The notes beneath the pieces are model-generated. The model was not told the DNA's origin, ran no database searches, and saw only the letters and a program-made list of their open reading frames with translations. From positions 3,596,001 to 3,660,000 of the forward strand of contig KN832870.1 of assembly GCA_000827325.1 (NCBI GenBank): a stretch of 64,000 nt of DNA, read 5' to 3'. The position numbers and the translations under genes are program-made. The stretch is from Oidiodendron maius Zn. Its lineage: Eukaryota > Ascomycota > Leotiomycetes > Myxotrichaceae. Below are positions 9,691-22,248 of the stretch, piece by piece (position 1 is the stretch's first letter; every line of letters begins with the position of its first letter).

Positions 9691-12196
9691 ATGATGGCAG
9701 GGCATCTGAGAACTACAAATGGAGAAGTTCAAGGGATAAGACAGGCTCTGAGGGATAGGCTGGGAGGTAGCCAGGGCCACCAGCAAGAGCAACCCCAGCA
9801 TCTCATCCTGCAGAATAGGGCTGGAGAGAGCAAGAGCCCGTATGTGCGAGCTCACTCCTCCAATCCTGTGGCGTGGCAGATCTGGGGAGACGAGACCATT
9901 GCGCTTGCCAAGAAGGAAAACAGGCTGTTGTTTGTGAGCATAGGGTATAGCGCGTGCCACTGTAAGTTTCCTCGCAGTTTACACTCGTGGAAATCGAACT
10001 GACAGACAGAAGGGTGTCATGTCATGGAGCGTGAGTCATTCGAGAATGAGGAGGTGGCTGCGATTCTCAACGACGCCTTCATCCCTGTTAAGGTCGACCG
10101 CGAGGAACGGCCCGACATCGATCGCATATATATGAATTTCGTACAAGCTACCACGGGATCTGGAGGATGGCCACTCAATGTCTTTGTCACTCCTGATCTC
10201 GAACCTGTATTTGGTGGAACATACTGGCCAGGACCAAGGAGCAACAAGACCTCGTTTGAGGACCAGGTCGATTTCCTCGGCATCCTAAATAAACTGAGTA
10301 CTGTCTGGAGAGACCAAGAAGAACGCTGCCGCCAGGATGCGGCCCAGATTCTTCAACGACTTAAGGACTTTGCGGCTGAAGGCACGTTCGGTGATAAGTT
10401 GGGCGAAGGCGGCGACGGACTTGATATTGAGCTGCTAGAAGAAACCACAGCTCATTTTGCATCCACCTTCGATAGTGTCAATGGCGGGTTTGGATCCGCT
10501 CCAAAATTCCCTACCCCTTCCAAACTATCCTTCCTTCTCCGGCTCAGTCTGTATCCAGAAGTTGTCCGGGACATTGTCGGCGCATCTGAGTGCCAGAAGG
10601 CACGAAATATGGCCATTACCACGTTGCGGAAAATGGCCCGTGGCGGCATTCGTGACCATATTGGACAAGGATTCGCAAGATACTCTGTCACTCCCGACTG
10701 GTCTCTGCCCCACTTCGAGAAGATGCTCTATGACAACGCTCAGCTCTTGCATGCATACCTTGACGGCTTTCTTATTTCTAATGACGCCGAACTCCTCGGT
10801 GTGGTGTACGATATTGCAACATATTTGACAACCACGCTTGCCAATCCTGAAGGAGGCTTCTACTCTAGCGAAGATGCGGATAGCTTCTATAAAGCTGGTG
10901 ATGCTGAAAAGAGAGAAGGTGCATTTTATGTATGGACGAAGAGAGAGTTCGAAAACATCCTCGGCCCGCATTCCGAGCCAATTTTGTCTGCTTTCTTCAA
11001 TGTCAGCAGCCACGGAAATGTGGCTCCAGAGAATGACGCCCATGATGAGTTCATTGACCAGAATGTTTTGGCTATCGTCAGCAACCCCCCTGCATTGGCC
11101 AGCACTTTTGGCATAAAGGAAGAGGAAGTTGTGAAGATTATCAAGGAAGGGAAAGTTGCTTTGAGAGCACATAGAGAGAGGATGAGAGTACGTCCTGGTT
11201 TAGATGACAAGATCGTTGTCAGTTGGAACGGTATCGCAATAGGTGCACTTGCTCGAGCCGCGGCTGCTATAAACGCATTTGATTCTACCAAGTCTGAAAA
11301 ACTGTTCGCATCTGCTTTGAAAGCTGCTACCTTTATCAAAGAGAATCTATATGACGAGAACACCAAGGTTTTATACAGGATCTGGCGAGAAGGGCGTGGA
11401 GATACTCAGGGCTTTGCGGATGATTACGCCTTCTTAATTGAAGGTCTAATTGATCTGTATGAAGCCACATTTGATGAGAAATGGTTGAAATGGGCAGATG
11501 AGCTTCAACGTAAGTAATTTCCTTATGGATATTGTTCATTCTCCTTACCATGTCATAGAATCCCAAATTAAGCTCTTTTACGATGCTTCGGGCAGTGGCG
11601 CCTTCTTTTCTACTCAATCCTCTGCACCGCATGTTATCCTTCGCCTGAAGGATGGCATGGACTCCAGTGAACCTTCTACCAATGGCACCACAGCATCAAA
11701 TCTCTACCGGCTATCTAGTAGCCTCGGTGATGAGACGTATGCAAAGAAAGCCAAAGAAACCGTGGGAGGATTTGAATCGGAGATGCTACAATACCCGTGG
11801 CTATTCGCTTCATTTATGCCCAGCATAGTCGCTGGACACCTCGGTCTGAGATCAGTGGTCCTGGGCGAAAGCGCCGATGTCGAGGCGCAGAATTTCGCAA
11901 AGGAGCTGCGAGGTGGACTTGGTACTATTGTGAGACTGGATAATGCAGCGACCTGGTTGAGAGAGAGGAATTCCTACATGAATAACTTGGCTCTTGATGG
12001 GCAAACGCAGGTCTTGATCTGTGAGAATGGAGTGTGTCGCCAGGAAACAGCAGTGAGCAGTGATCAGCCTGCACAGGCAATGGACCTAGGTGTTATGGGC
12101 ACGGTTTTGCCAAAGCTGGAGAATGATAGTGGTTCAAGTGCTGGTGGACCTGCGAACGTCTCTACCCCTGGAGCAGAAAGTACGAAACCTTTGTAG
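9691..12196 (+). CDS. DUF255 thioredoxin-domain protein (YyaL / SPATA20 family)
   Basis: Three exons (9691-9961, 10013-11509, 11559-12196) encode 801 residues. The N-terminal thioredoxin-like domain shows NRAGESKSPYVRAHSSNPVAW, then IGYSACHWCHVMERESFEN, where the CxxC-like CHWC spans the first intron, then DREERPDIDRIYM and GSGGWPLNVF. An (alpha/alpha) six-hairpin glycosidase-like fold follows, with GGIRDHIGQGFARYSVT, WSLPHFEKMLYDNAQL, EGGFYSSEDADSF and DKIVVSWNGIAI. These are hallmark motifs of the family conserved from bacteria to man. The biochemical role is not settled: proposed activities include a redox role and sugar-epimerase-like catalysis. The start at 9691 is the first of two adjacent ATGs; a longer mitochondrial presequence upstream cannot be excluded. 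It converges on the MFS gene. Confidence 0.93.
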
Positions 12197-12631
12197 ACTG
12201 TCCATACTTTTACATGGCGTAAGATGGGTCCTTGTATGGCGTGAAATTGGGGCTGCATACCTAGATCGAAGGCAGGGGCCTGTAAGGCAATAACAAGTCC
12301 AGATGGACACTATAAATCCTAGAGATGCAGTCACATCCTTTTCCGAATATACTACTATAGTTTCTTTTTCATATCCTTGGGTGGTGATAAGATACAGTTC
12401 GGCTTGATACGTGTTGTGGAACTGAAGAACAAAGGTGGAATGCAGGTAGGGGAATGGTGACGGGCAGGAAAGTATTCCTAATTCGCAATCGTAGTCTTGA
12501 GTGTCATGGCACTTTTTTTGGTTCGCGTGTTCACATCGATCTATAGTAAAAAGCCATCCACCAGAGCCCATTTTATACTAACATGGTATGTATACAGTTT
12601 GCCAACCTCAACTCATTATGCATAAAATGTC
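12197..12631. other. Convergent 3' region, no gene seen
   Basis: It lies between the stops of the DUF255 gene (+) and the MFS gene (-). It probably holds both 3' UTRs and no recognisable feature. Confidence 0.5.
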
Positions 12632-14234
12632 CTATTGCTTCGTGTCGTCGACCTTCGTATCCTTGATTTTACGCCCCTCACTCCCCTTTGGCGACTCCAA
12701 ACCGAAAAAAGCAACCAAGCTTACAGCTAAAACTCCCATGCCCCCTATACTATACGCAACCTCCCTTCCCGCCCACCAATACACACTCGTGAAAGCCAAC
12801 GGTCCAATGCCCCTCCCCAGTTGACCCCAGCTGCGCAGATTCCCCAGCTTCCCACCACGCTCGTCCTCGCCGGCTTCGAAACTGCTCAGCGCGTTCAGGC
12901 CCGTGACAACGGTCGCGGTGGTCACCGCAAGCAACGTGGTAGCGAGGTACAGCCCGGCGACGGAGGAGAGGCGGGCGAGTAGGAAGAGTGCCAGGAGGCA
13001 GGATACTACGCCTACACGGACGGAGAGGAGAGGCGGCAGGCGTCGCGTGACGCCGCCTTGGAGCAGCGATGCCACGAGGCCTATGTACCCTAGCAGGCGG
13101 CCATTACGGGCGGATGTATAGCTGAAAAGGTCGTAGGTCATGAATGGTAGGGAGAATTCCATGCCAGAGAAGAAGAGAATGAAGGCAAAGTGCGTAAGGT
13201 TGAGGAGGAAGTGGGAGTTAGTTCGCTGAACGGTTTGGCTAGCAGGGGCAGAGAATGAAGGCGCCTCCTTCGCATATTTAGAGGGTGATTGGGCTGTAAG
13301 TTTCGTAGCTGCGGGAGCCTCATTGAGCTTTGCGGAGGCTACTTTGCTCGGGAGCGTCTCTGGGAGATAGGCATAGAGGTACAGCGTTTCTGTCACGATG
13401 AGGAACAGGGAGAATCCCGCAGCAGTAGCAAAAGGGTTCGCTGCCACCGTACTGATCGAGCTGAGCCACGCCCCCAGAGCTGGTCCAAATGTGAAGCTGA
13501 TGCTAAAGCATATGCCCACTAATGCCATCGTCGCTCCCCTCTGCTTTTCATCTGATACGTCTGTAGCAATAGCGATTGCAAGCTGGACATTTCCTTCAGA
13601 GAGTCCGCCCACGATGCGGGAGAGGAGGAAAGTGCGGAAATCGGTCGCACAGACCCAGAGCAGGACGCTCAGAATGTTCCCGGCCATGCTGAAGAGGAGG
13701 GCGGTTCGGCGGCCATATTTGTCGGATAGCGTCCCGATGACTGGAGAGGCTATGGCTTGTAGGAGCCTGTGTGACATGTTAGCCACTTAGCTGGCAATAT
13801 TATTCCCTCTACCCACGAGAAGAGGCTCCCCAGAGCTCCACCAAGTAGGACAATGTCATATCTGGAGTCGATAGGCCGCGCAAAGGAGGCCTTGTACGCA
13901 TTGAGATATTGTAGGATGTATGCCAGGATAGTCGGAGATTTTGTATTGGAGGAGAAGGACGTCGGTGCTTCCAGGTTCCGATAGAACTCCAGGAGTTTAG
14001 GAAACAGAGCTATGCAGGCAGGTAGTCAGCGTCGTGACGTCTATATAGGAATTGGAGAGCTGTACGGAGGATGAAGGTGAAAGATATCTAAATTCATTGG
14101 TTTGGTCAGCGCAATGTACTATGTTAACACGATTCTCATCTTCTGAGAAGGCCACACACCAGGTCCAGAAGAAGAGAGATAAAGACCACCCGCAAGACCT
14201 TTTTCCTGGTGGCGGCATCGATAGTTGAGACCAT
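12632..14234 (-). CDS. Major facilitator superfamily transporter (MFSD10/tetracycline-efflux-like)
   Basis: Four exons (14234-14160, 14087-14066, 14009-13817, 13766-12632) give 474 residues. The N-terminus VVFISLLLDLISFTFILPLFP is the first membrane segment, split by introns. After it come a hydrophilic loop with EFYRNLEAPTSF and then the MFS signature loop GTLSDKYGRRTALL (G.LSD..GRR) between helices 2 and 3. RIVGGLSEGNVQLAIA and FGPALGAWLSS match helices 4 and 5 of proton-driven drug transporters. A charged loop at about residues 240-285 separates two six-helix halves. The layout fits the DHA1-like group containing human MFSD10. The substrate is unknown. It lies next to the P450 on the same strand with 450 bases between; I do not infer a shared job. 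Confidence 0.88.
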
Positions 14235-14683
14235 GTTGGGCCAGGATGTGGAAATGTGTCCGTTGAGGCTATTATGATGTCCGCCCAGCAAACAAATTCA
14301 CAAATAAAAAACAAAGGCCCTCGCGTAGGATGGAAAGAACGCAAATCCGATATTAATTTGCAAAGAGTTTACCCACCCTTTTAAAGACAGACGGGAAGGG
14401 ACACGACGACCAGCGCGCTCTTTGCTTATATTGTTTTGTCATGGACGGATTCCGAGGTGAATCCACAACGATGGCGAAGGGCAGCGCCGACCAATGGCGT
14501 CGGATACTCGTAATCCGGTCCGACACTGTGCTCTACTATGGCTTGGAATCAAAGTCTCTTAACGCTCACATTAATGGAAGGAGAAGTTCAAGAAACGGCA
14601 TTGTAAGACTCGAATTTCATTTACGCATACATATTGGATATAGACATTGCAGTTTACAAAGAACTCCGTAGGTGGGCCAGCAC
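14235..14683. other. Promoter of the MFS gene and 3' flank of the P450
   Basis: There are 449 bases between two genes on the - strand. I see no gene. A short + strand frame at 14441-14671 has no recognisable content. Confidence 0.45.
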
Positions 14684-16508
14684 TCAAGCAGGAGTCAATC
14701 CTACCTTCACGCCATCTCTGACAGCTAGAGTAAGTGTGAGCTGCGTTTATCAGTCAGCCAATCATGTCCATAGATGCATGAGGAATCATGTTGCAGAGTA
14801 CTTACCCATTCTCCATATCCATTAGGATCACGGTTCTCCACAGATCTAAAGGCCTGCAATAGTCTAATGGTGGTGTAGCCAGCTTCAGTCAGCGCAAATT
14901 GCTGACCGATGCAGATTCGAGGTCCTCCGTTGAAAGGAAGGTAGTGCCATCTATCTCACGAGTAAGTCCAGTGAAGCTTTGAGCTGTATGAATGAAGCTA
15001 CCTACCCTTGTCTGATTGATTCCCATCTCTCCGGCCTGAACTCCTCTGCATCTTCGCCGTATAGATCCTTGCGTCGGTGCATGTTGTAGACTTGGTAGTT
15101 GACGGCAGTCCCAGCCTTGACGAAGATAGGAGATTTGCCATCTGGTCCACCTCCGAGCGGGAGTACTGTGTCCTTGATAGCCACCCGGCCATTTATGGGA
15201 ACGCTGAAAATAAAGTTAATATTTGAGTTGCATCAAGAATTTTGCTCCCAGGTGCATGGAATCGCGAATAACCTTGGGGTGAAGAGGGAAGTGAATTACA
15301 TACAGCGGATAGAGCCGAAGAGCTTCGTTAAGACAGTATTGGAGATACTTCATCTCCTTTATTTCTTCAAAGGTTGGCTCACGGCCGTCTAGACGCAGAA
15401 CTTCGGTTCTAAGCTTATTGAACACGTCCGGCCGTCGAGCCAGTATGTACCACAGGTGAGCAAGCAGACCCGCAGTTGTGTCTCGGCCCGCCAGAAGGAT
15501 GTTGAGTAGTTCGTCTTGGATCTTCTTCGGGCTGTTGCCAGTTTTTGCTAAATGCTCAATGAACACATATTTCGAGGAGCCTGCATCGGCTTTCTCTACA
15601 CTGGCCTTGTTCTGCTCTAGGGTACGGTGGACATAATACTGTATGTATTCGTGAACGAAGTTCTTCGAGTCTTCGTATTTTTTGTCCGGAAATATGGCGG
15701 CTAGTCTTCCCAGTCGGGCTTTTGTGCCAACAAACTCCGTTGCATAGCCAAAGCAATCTGCGAACTTCTCACCCTTTACTCTTGACTCTGCAGTCCCCAG
15801 CACATCAGTGCTCTCTCCAAAAAGGAATTCGGTGGCTAATACAAGTATCATTAGTATATATTTCTATGTCAGGTTAACCCGGTGCCAATTACCCGAGTCT
15901 AGAGTTAACATAAAGAAGAGTTTTTGGAGGTCCACAGTGGATTCGTCCTTGGGAATCTTGGAGATCATCTTGGAGACGTGTCTTTCAAACACCTCGATGT
16001 CACCAATGAGAGACCGATTGAAGCTGGGGCGAAGTAAATTTCGACTATCTTCCCACTCCTTGCCATCGGTTGTGAAGATCCCATGGCCGAGCAAAGGAAC
16101 GAGGCTGTCCACGCGTCTCGCAGGCATCTGGAAGTTTTTGAACTGGGTTGCGAGAATCGTTTTTATATTTTCAGGCTCGATGGTAACGATAACTCGCTCA
16201 CCCAGGACGAGATGCGAGTAAGTGCGCGCCCCGTTATCGACAAGATTCCATCGCTCTCCAGTTCGAGGCAAATACTTGCCCGTCTTCAAAAGTTTGCTCC
16301 CTTCGATGAAGAAGTCGAGGCCGAATATGGGATCCTTGTGAGGAAAGGAAGGTAAAGGCTTGCACCCATTCTGTTTCTTGAAAATTGAACGTCGATATGC
16401 TCTTATGGAGCGGCGCGTGACTGTATAAATGAGGTACGTGCCACCGAGGAGAAGAATCGTGATGACAGAAGGAGAACGCTCCCGCAGAAAACTTGTGACG
16501 GCAAGCAT
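14684..16508 (-). CDS. Cytochrome P450, CYP52-like fatty acid/alkane hydroxylase
   Basis: Five exons (16508-15893, 15835-15304, 15203-15006, 14950-14806, 14740-14684) encode 515 residues. An N-terminal membrane anchor is seen ([15 protein letters not shown]). The oxygen-binding I-helix motif is AGRDTTA, the K-helix ExxR is EALR, the PERF-like stretch is FRPERWE, and the haem loop is [12 protein letters not shown] with Cys as iron ligand. [15 protein letters not shown], the length and the FNGGPR haem loop match the CYP52 clan, whose members omega-hydroxylate n-alkanes and fatty acids in the ER with a P450 reductase. All catalytic residues are present, so it looks functional. The exact subfamily needs a tree. 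Confidence 0.9.
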
Positions 16509-17632
16509 CTTTGCGAGCTTGCGAGTGAGAACGCTTGACCGAATATCTTTGCAGAGTCAAAAGGGCCGCAGCAGTTATATCTGCCGAGGCTTCCCATGCA
16601 AAAGGTGACGGCGGTACCAAAACTACTGTAATCGGCTGTGCTGCAACCGGGCATGCTTGTAGATCTCAAGCAGCCTTGTAGCACGGAGTAAGCGGGGGCT
16701 ACGAACGAGAGCGTGTCCACTTGACCAAATCATCGCTAGACCTCCGCCCAGGGCGAAAGGGGGAAGCGGAGCTTCGGAGCAGATGTTGGCGCCATCGTCA
16801 TCTTATCCCGCGTGTGAGATCACACTGGGTTATTTTTGTGGAGTGGCGCATTTGCTCGTGTTAGATGAGAGTAAGGAAGGGTCTGGGAAAGCCTTCATAC
16901 ATTCCCCGATGCGATCGGCGCTCCCGATCTGGATGTCGGCTTACATACATACGAGGTAGAGGACATGCTTATGGTATTCTACAGTATGTAACAGTTGTCT
17001 TGCCCCCTGAGATTCAGATCGGTAGTACCGAACGCGTGCAAATGCCTGTGCTTGCCCCATGCTCAACATCGGTCGATTCTGGCCGCGAATTGCCGTCTTC
17101 ACGTTGCGGTCTCTCGTCAGCACGGAGTTCTGCGTTCATCTAATTATCTTATGGTGCCCGGCCCACCGTTACTGTAGCATAATACTTTGGTTTCAGTGCT
17201 GAGGCCAGTATGGACTGGTCGTGTATAATGCTGGTGTAAGCGCTACTTGTTTTACTAGGGGAACGGGACCGCCTACCCTTTGCTTTTCCTGCTCGGTATA
17301 CGACGCAGGAATGGTGATTATTGGTAAAGTAGAAACCCCGCATAGGGGGGGGTAGAAATGGGATATACTGTAGCAATCTACTTATTGACGGAACCAACAA
17401 AGCTATCTACCTACGTACCTACGGTCTTGCCCTATAGTTGGTCGCCCAAGCCTCGTCTCGCCATGTCTTCATATCAGTCGTCTCGTTCAGATGGAACATG
17501 ATCCACCCCCGCTCATACCACCACCAAAGACGCAAAATACCGATTTTACTTTGAAAACGCCAGCAGACATGCATGCGCCAATGGACGACTTTGGCGACCA
17601 TCGGACCCCCCTACCTCATCAACTTTCAGTTC
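16509..17632. other. Intergenic region, P450 promoter and nmd5 3' flank
   Basis: This 1.1 kb has no supported gene. A run of nine Gs (17345-17353) lies in cccgcataggggggggg. Short frames on both strands have no conserved content and lack matched splice signals. Confidence 0.45.
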
Positions 17633-20600
17633 CTATGCCCCATTTAAGGCAGCGGGCACTTGGCCTTCTGCTGCGGCTGCGGCTGCGATGACGTCGGCTT
17701 GATGTATCACTCCCTGAACAATATTCTGTTCCTCGGGGTTAAGATTCGTGGTAAGAGACTCATAGAGTTGGGGCTGTTCTTGCTGGAGCTCTGAGTCTGG
17801 TTAGCGAAGTTAGAGTGACAGAGCCGGGGGTCAAATCTTACTCATGAGAGCGTTTTTAAATAGTTGATAAGGTTCTACCTTGTCAAGAGGCGTATCTAGG
17901 AGACTTTCTTCGCCAAGCTCATCATCTGAGTCATTTTCTTCCAGGTTCTTGAATTTTTGAGCCTGGATGCTGTTAACAGATGCCCAGCTACCTCTTCGGT
18001 TCGGGAGTCTTACCTCTTCGTTCAAAAATTCAAGGTAAGCACTACTTTCATCTCGACCATCAACCTCGTCCTCAGCCTCAGCCTCCTCTGTCCACGTCGT
18101 ATCATCTCCGGCCCAAGCATCGTCCTCATCTTCATCATCATCATATGCGGAGCCATCGAGAGGATAGTCGTCCTTTAAAGCCTCTTCACGATCTACGTAT
18201 GATGTTACTAGGTATATTGATTTAGAGGATCGATTGTACTTACTCTTTATCGCGGCAGGGAGGGTTTGGAAAAGTCGAACAATACCCTGGGATAACGTCA
18301 ACACAGGATAAGATAAATGCCACCTATTGAGGACACATACCTGTAAGAGTCTTGGCCATCCTTGCTGAACGCTGACCGGAACTTGGTCAGCATTGAGAGT
18401 GAGAAGTGCAACAATAGCAGCAATGGATAGCTTTTTATCGTGGACTCTTGAGAAACTTTCGATGCTCGAGAACCACGTGCTAAAGAATTTATTGGTCCAT
18501 CCGTTCGACTCGAGCACGTGAAGACTCAAAACCTGTTTTGGGGCATCAGCCGAAGTTGACTTTCATACGAGATAGTTGGACGTACAGGATTATAGTAGAT
18601 CGCATTAATTACCATCTCCATTAGATGGATCTTGTACGACTTGACTTTCACCTCAGCGCTGGTTAGTGTTCGCATTGCCATCTCCACCTGCAGCTGGTCA
18701 GTACGCTTCAGCAATATATAGAGGAAGCTTACAAAGGCCACCACATATTGGTCCGCGTGGCCCCTAAGGCTAAGCATCATCCCTTCGGCTAGTTTGCAGG
18801 CGCAGATCCTGTCAACCCCTCCAACTTTCTCATCATTGAACATATCTTGGACCATGCTGAACATAGCCTCCATGTATGGTGGCGTATTGACGAGGTGCTG
18901 ACTACCATATTGGACAAAGTTGTCAAGCGCCGGAAGCATGTCTTCTAGGTATAGCTCTGCCCCAGCCTTGAAAGTGGCATGAATGAGCTCGAAGGCTTGC
19001 CACATAGTTGGAGATATCGTTTTGGCTGCAAAAGTGCAGCTATCGATGATCTCGAAAACCTCATTGTAAAGATCTGATTGCGTGAGTAAAATACTTCTGG
19101 TTGGAGAATGCATCTCTTACCATAGAGTTTATTCTCCAGAGTTACTTTGATGACTGGCATCAAAATTGATTCCATATGCAAGAGCACATCAGGAGTGCTT
19201 TCTAGAGTCAGAATCAGGGTCCCGATAGTTTGTAGGACCCCTAGTGCAGTGATGCTCTTATCATCCAAATACTCGCCGAACTCCTCATCATCCCGCTTTT
19301 CGTTCTTCTCCAGGAGCTCTCTGACGATGCGCAGATATGTATCCCGCAACTGCTCACTCAAGGCCACGGCGAAGGGTGTTAGCTCCGTTGCAAATACTTC
19401 GACGAAATCTTCCATGACGTTAGATAAAGCATCGACATCGACTTCATTCGCAAGCTTCAGTAACTGCTGCATGATCTGGGGTATATTTTGCTGCATGTTT
19501 GTGCGAATAATATCGTGTCTAATAAGCGGCTGAAGTGCGAGGGCTGCCTCAACACGCACTGGTAGATCCGGATCCGCCATGCACTCGAGGATATTGCGGT
19601 AAATGATGAGAAGGTTATTGGTATCTTTGAAATCAAGTTGCTCAAATTTTTCGACGGTATCGCAAGCTCGGGCCCGCAAGAAGCCCTGCGTGCTACGAAA
19701 GTCTGGGAAGACGTATCGCACCAAGAAGTATTCCACTTGTTCTGCGATTGGACTCTTCTTGCCTAGGATAACACTTGACAGAGTGCCGATCATACGTAGT
19801 GCGCCTTCCTTTGCGACGTGATTCTTCTTCGAATCCTCGGCCGTCTCATATTCATTCACGATGGTGTTCACAAAAGTCAGGATAGTGAATGTGTGCTTTC
19901 TTCGCACTTTGGTTAGAGTAACCAAGAAATTGGTAGCAGCAACATCAGGTGCCGAGACTTCTTCGTAGTAGTTGAGTTTGTGGTGGAGGTACTCCTCAGG
20001 GTCAGAGTCAAACTTTTCGACATCGTCTTCTGTCAGGCACATGACAGGGAAAAGAAAGTGGGTGACGAGGCTATCCAGATGAGGTTTAAGATGGCCCCAC
20101 ATTTGTTTAGGTCGAACACACTCATCTAGAAAGACAAGCATGTATGAGAGACAAGGTCTGCTGAGCCATGTGGTTTTCGCAACCCATTTCTCAATTTGTT
20201 GGAGGTAGCCCTTCAGGATCTCTGGTGCAAAGTTGTTGATAAAGTTTTTCGCAAACTCGGTGTATTCCTCTCCTTGGCCCTTCTGCAGAGATGATGGATT
20301 GCCGTAGCTGTATATAGATTAGCTGGTGTCTAGCGAGCGATCTTGGGGCACAAACCGAACAAAGAGGCGATTTAAGCTGAAATAAGCCCACTTCTTCGCC
20401 TTCCACCAGTGATTTGCCTCGCGTTCCGTTAGGTCTTCTGGCAATGCCGTAGGGGGAACTTCCTTTGCAACCGCGTGGAGGAACAGAGAGCACCAACCAA
20501 CGACCACCTGTTGCTCTCTTAAGGAAGGTGCTAGGTCAAACTAAGATCTGTCAGCACCCAAATTGTCATGTACTATGAAGCCTTGTCTAGACATACATAA

Positions 20601-21348
20601 GTAGCGTGCTTGTAAGCTTTCAGCACAGTGTGCAGCATTTCTCCCGCATCTTCGCTCATCTCATTAACCAGGCCTTGTCCGATTGCTAAAAGACGGGGGA
20701 AAGTTGCGTCAACTATCTTATCGAACTCGATTCGTTTATCGGATTTGAAGCGGTAGACACGACAGATCGCCAGGAGGCACTGGAGACCAGCAAAAATAGA
20801 GGGGGCATCGTTGGTGTTAAGCAGCTGCACTGTGATATTTATAAATGATGGCCATTTATCAGGGAAGTCGGTGTGGAGGATCTTCTGCAGTACGGGAACA
20901 AGCTGCTGCCGAATCTGCGGTGGGGATGACGACAGGACGGGCAGCAGCCGCTCCCGAAATCTGAGTTTCTCATCTTCAGGTATTGGCTTGTGCTGTGGAG
21001 TGTCCTCGCTCGGTGACCACCCTCTCGTGACGCGGTTCTTGAGGTAGACAACCGCTGCAGCAGCGCGTCAGTAGCAGTACACGGGGAAGACGGGAAACTG
21101 AGCGGAGTCGCGGGCTTCCTTACCAGAGAGGCGAACAGGAGCTTCCTGCTCTGCTTGCAAGATATCTAAGAGGGCATCGGTGAACCCTGGATGTTCCTCA
21201 GCCTGCGAGAAGCGAATTAGAAGATGGCCCTGACGACGTTGTCACTGGAATGTCTTACGGTCTTCAAGTCGAGCTCGGCCCTCCGCCGAGCGTCTGCATC
21301 AGGGTCCAGAGTCGCAACGATGCGGTTGCGCAAGGCCGCAGGTTCCAT
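17633..21348 (-). CDS. nmd5: Importin-beta family nuclear import receptor (Nmd5/Kap119, importin-7/8 type)
   Basis: Eleven exons join exactly in phase to 1061 residues, the usual size for Nmd5/Sxm1 or importin-7. Introns lie at 21203-21258, 21055-21123, 20541-20596, 20308-20355, 19074-19120, 18533-18585, 18287-18340, 18193-18243, 17963-18013 and 17797-17841. The N-terminus AALRNRIVATLDPDADARRRAE and then KNRVTRGWSP and FPDKWPSF form the importin-beta N-terminal (Ran-binding) HEAT repeats. LTEDDVEKFDSDPEEYLHHK and the HEAT-rich centre are typical of the Nmd5/importin-7 group. A strongly acidic loop (DDDEDEDDAWAGDD) lies near residue 890, also a family trait. Family role: imports cargoes such as the stress MAP kinase Hog1, TFIIS and histones through nuclear pores in a Ran-dependent way. 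Ssk1, an upstream regulator of Hog1, lies elsewhere in the window, but this need not be meaningful. Confidence 0.92.
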
Positions 21349-22248
21349 GGCTACCGTGCAAGCGCCGCTGTGAATCTGAGTTGGCGAAATAAGAGATCAA
21401 ATTTCCAATCGGTCCTCGAAGCTAGAAATGTCGTCGGAGAGATGTCGACTTCTGCACTTTTGTGGTTAGATTTTCGCTAAATGGATTTTCTGCCTGAAAG
21501 TAGAGGCGAGGCGGTCTAAGAAATCACGTACCGCCCTTGATGCGAAACAGAAATAGACAGTCAACGCTGTGTGAGTATAGGTAGAAGGGCAAGGAGTACT
21601 TGCAGAACGCGACTGATATCGGCTTGAGGGAGCGCTTGAAATCTACTGTCCATGCATTGACGAGGCTGATTTTGTGGCCTCGAGCCCAAGACAGCTGTGA
21701 ACGTGCAGGAGGGGAACCCCTCCATCACGTGATTGGCAGTGAATGTGCTCAAATGATGGTTTCCCACGTAGTATGCAGAGGAGCCCAGTGTCATATCTAC
21801 ATTCGCATCAGACGCCTGCTTGCATGGCAGTATTTTACCTGTAAATACATGCGTAAAATAGATATACGTATTCGAGAAATACCGCGTATATCCCGCCCAT
21901 ACTTGGCCCCTTACTGGTTCTCGTCCACGGCTGTACTTACCACAAACGGCCATAGCGTCAACCTCACTTGTTGATATTCCCCCAGATAAATCCCTCCACA
22001 CAGAAAGTCCTCCGCTGCCAGCCGGTGGTACGCCCATTACACATTTGCACATTGCAAATCCTACCGTTGGCCAGAGGCGAGTTATATATATCCGGTAGGT
22101 ATGGTTCGCATTTGTGATCCATCTTCTTTCTCGTATACTCTCACCTTAACCCTCTCGAATGCGTAGCTCTCTGTTGCAATCTCAAATACAATATTTTTCT
22201 CTTTCACCTTTCTGCACGAGAGGTTCCTCTGATTGTGGAGCGAATCCA
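21349..22248. promoter_or_regulatory. Divergent intergenic region between nmd5 and the amine oxidase relic
   Basis: Nine hundred bases lie between two divergent starts. No gene is supported. It should contain the nmd5 promoter and the former amine oxidase promoter. I see no distinctive site. Confidence 0.4.

Noticed and set aside
13997-14344. Separate gene over the MFS N-terminus
   Set aside because: Splicing of 14234-14160, 14087-14066 and 14009-13817 explains this stretch as the first exons of the transporter.
12632-16508. P450 plus MFS transporter as part of a secondary-metabolite cluster
   Set aside because: No synthase, terpene cyclase or pathway regulator lies nearby; flanks are housekeeping genes, and the P450 resembles fatty acid hydroxylases.
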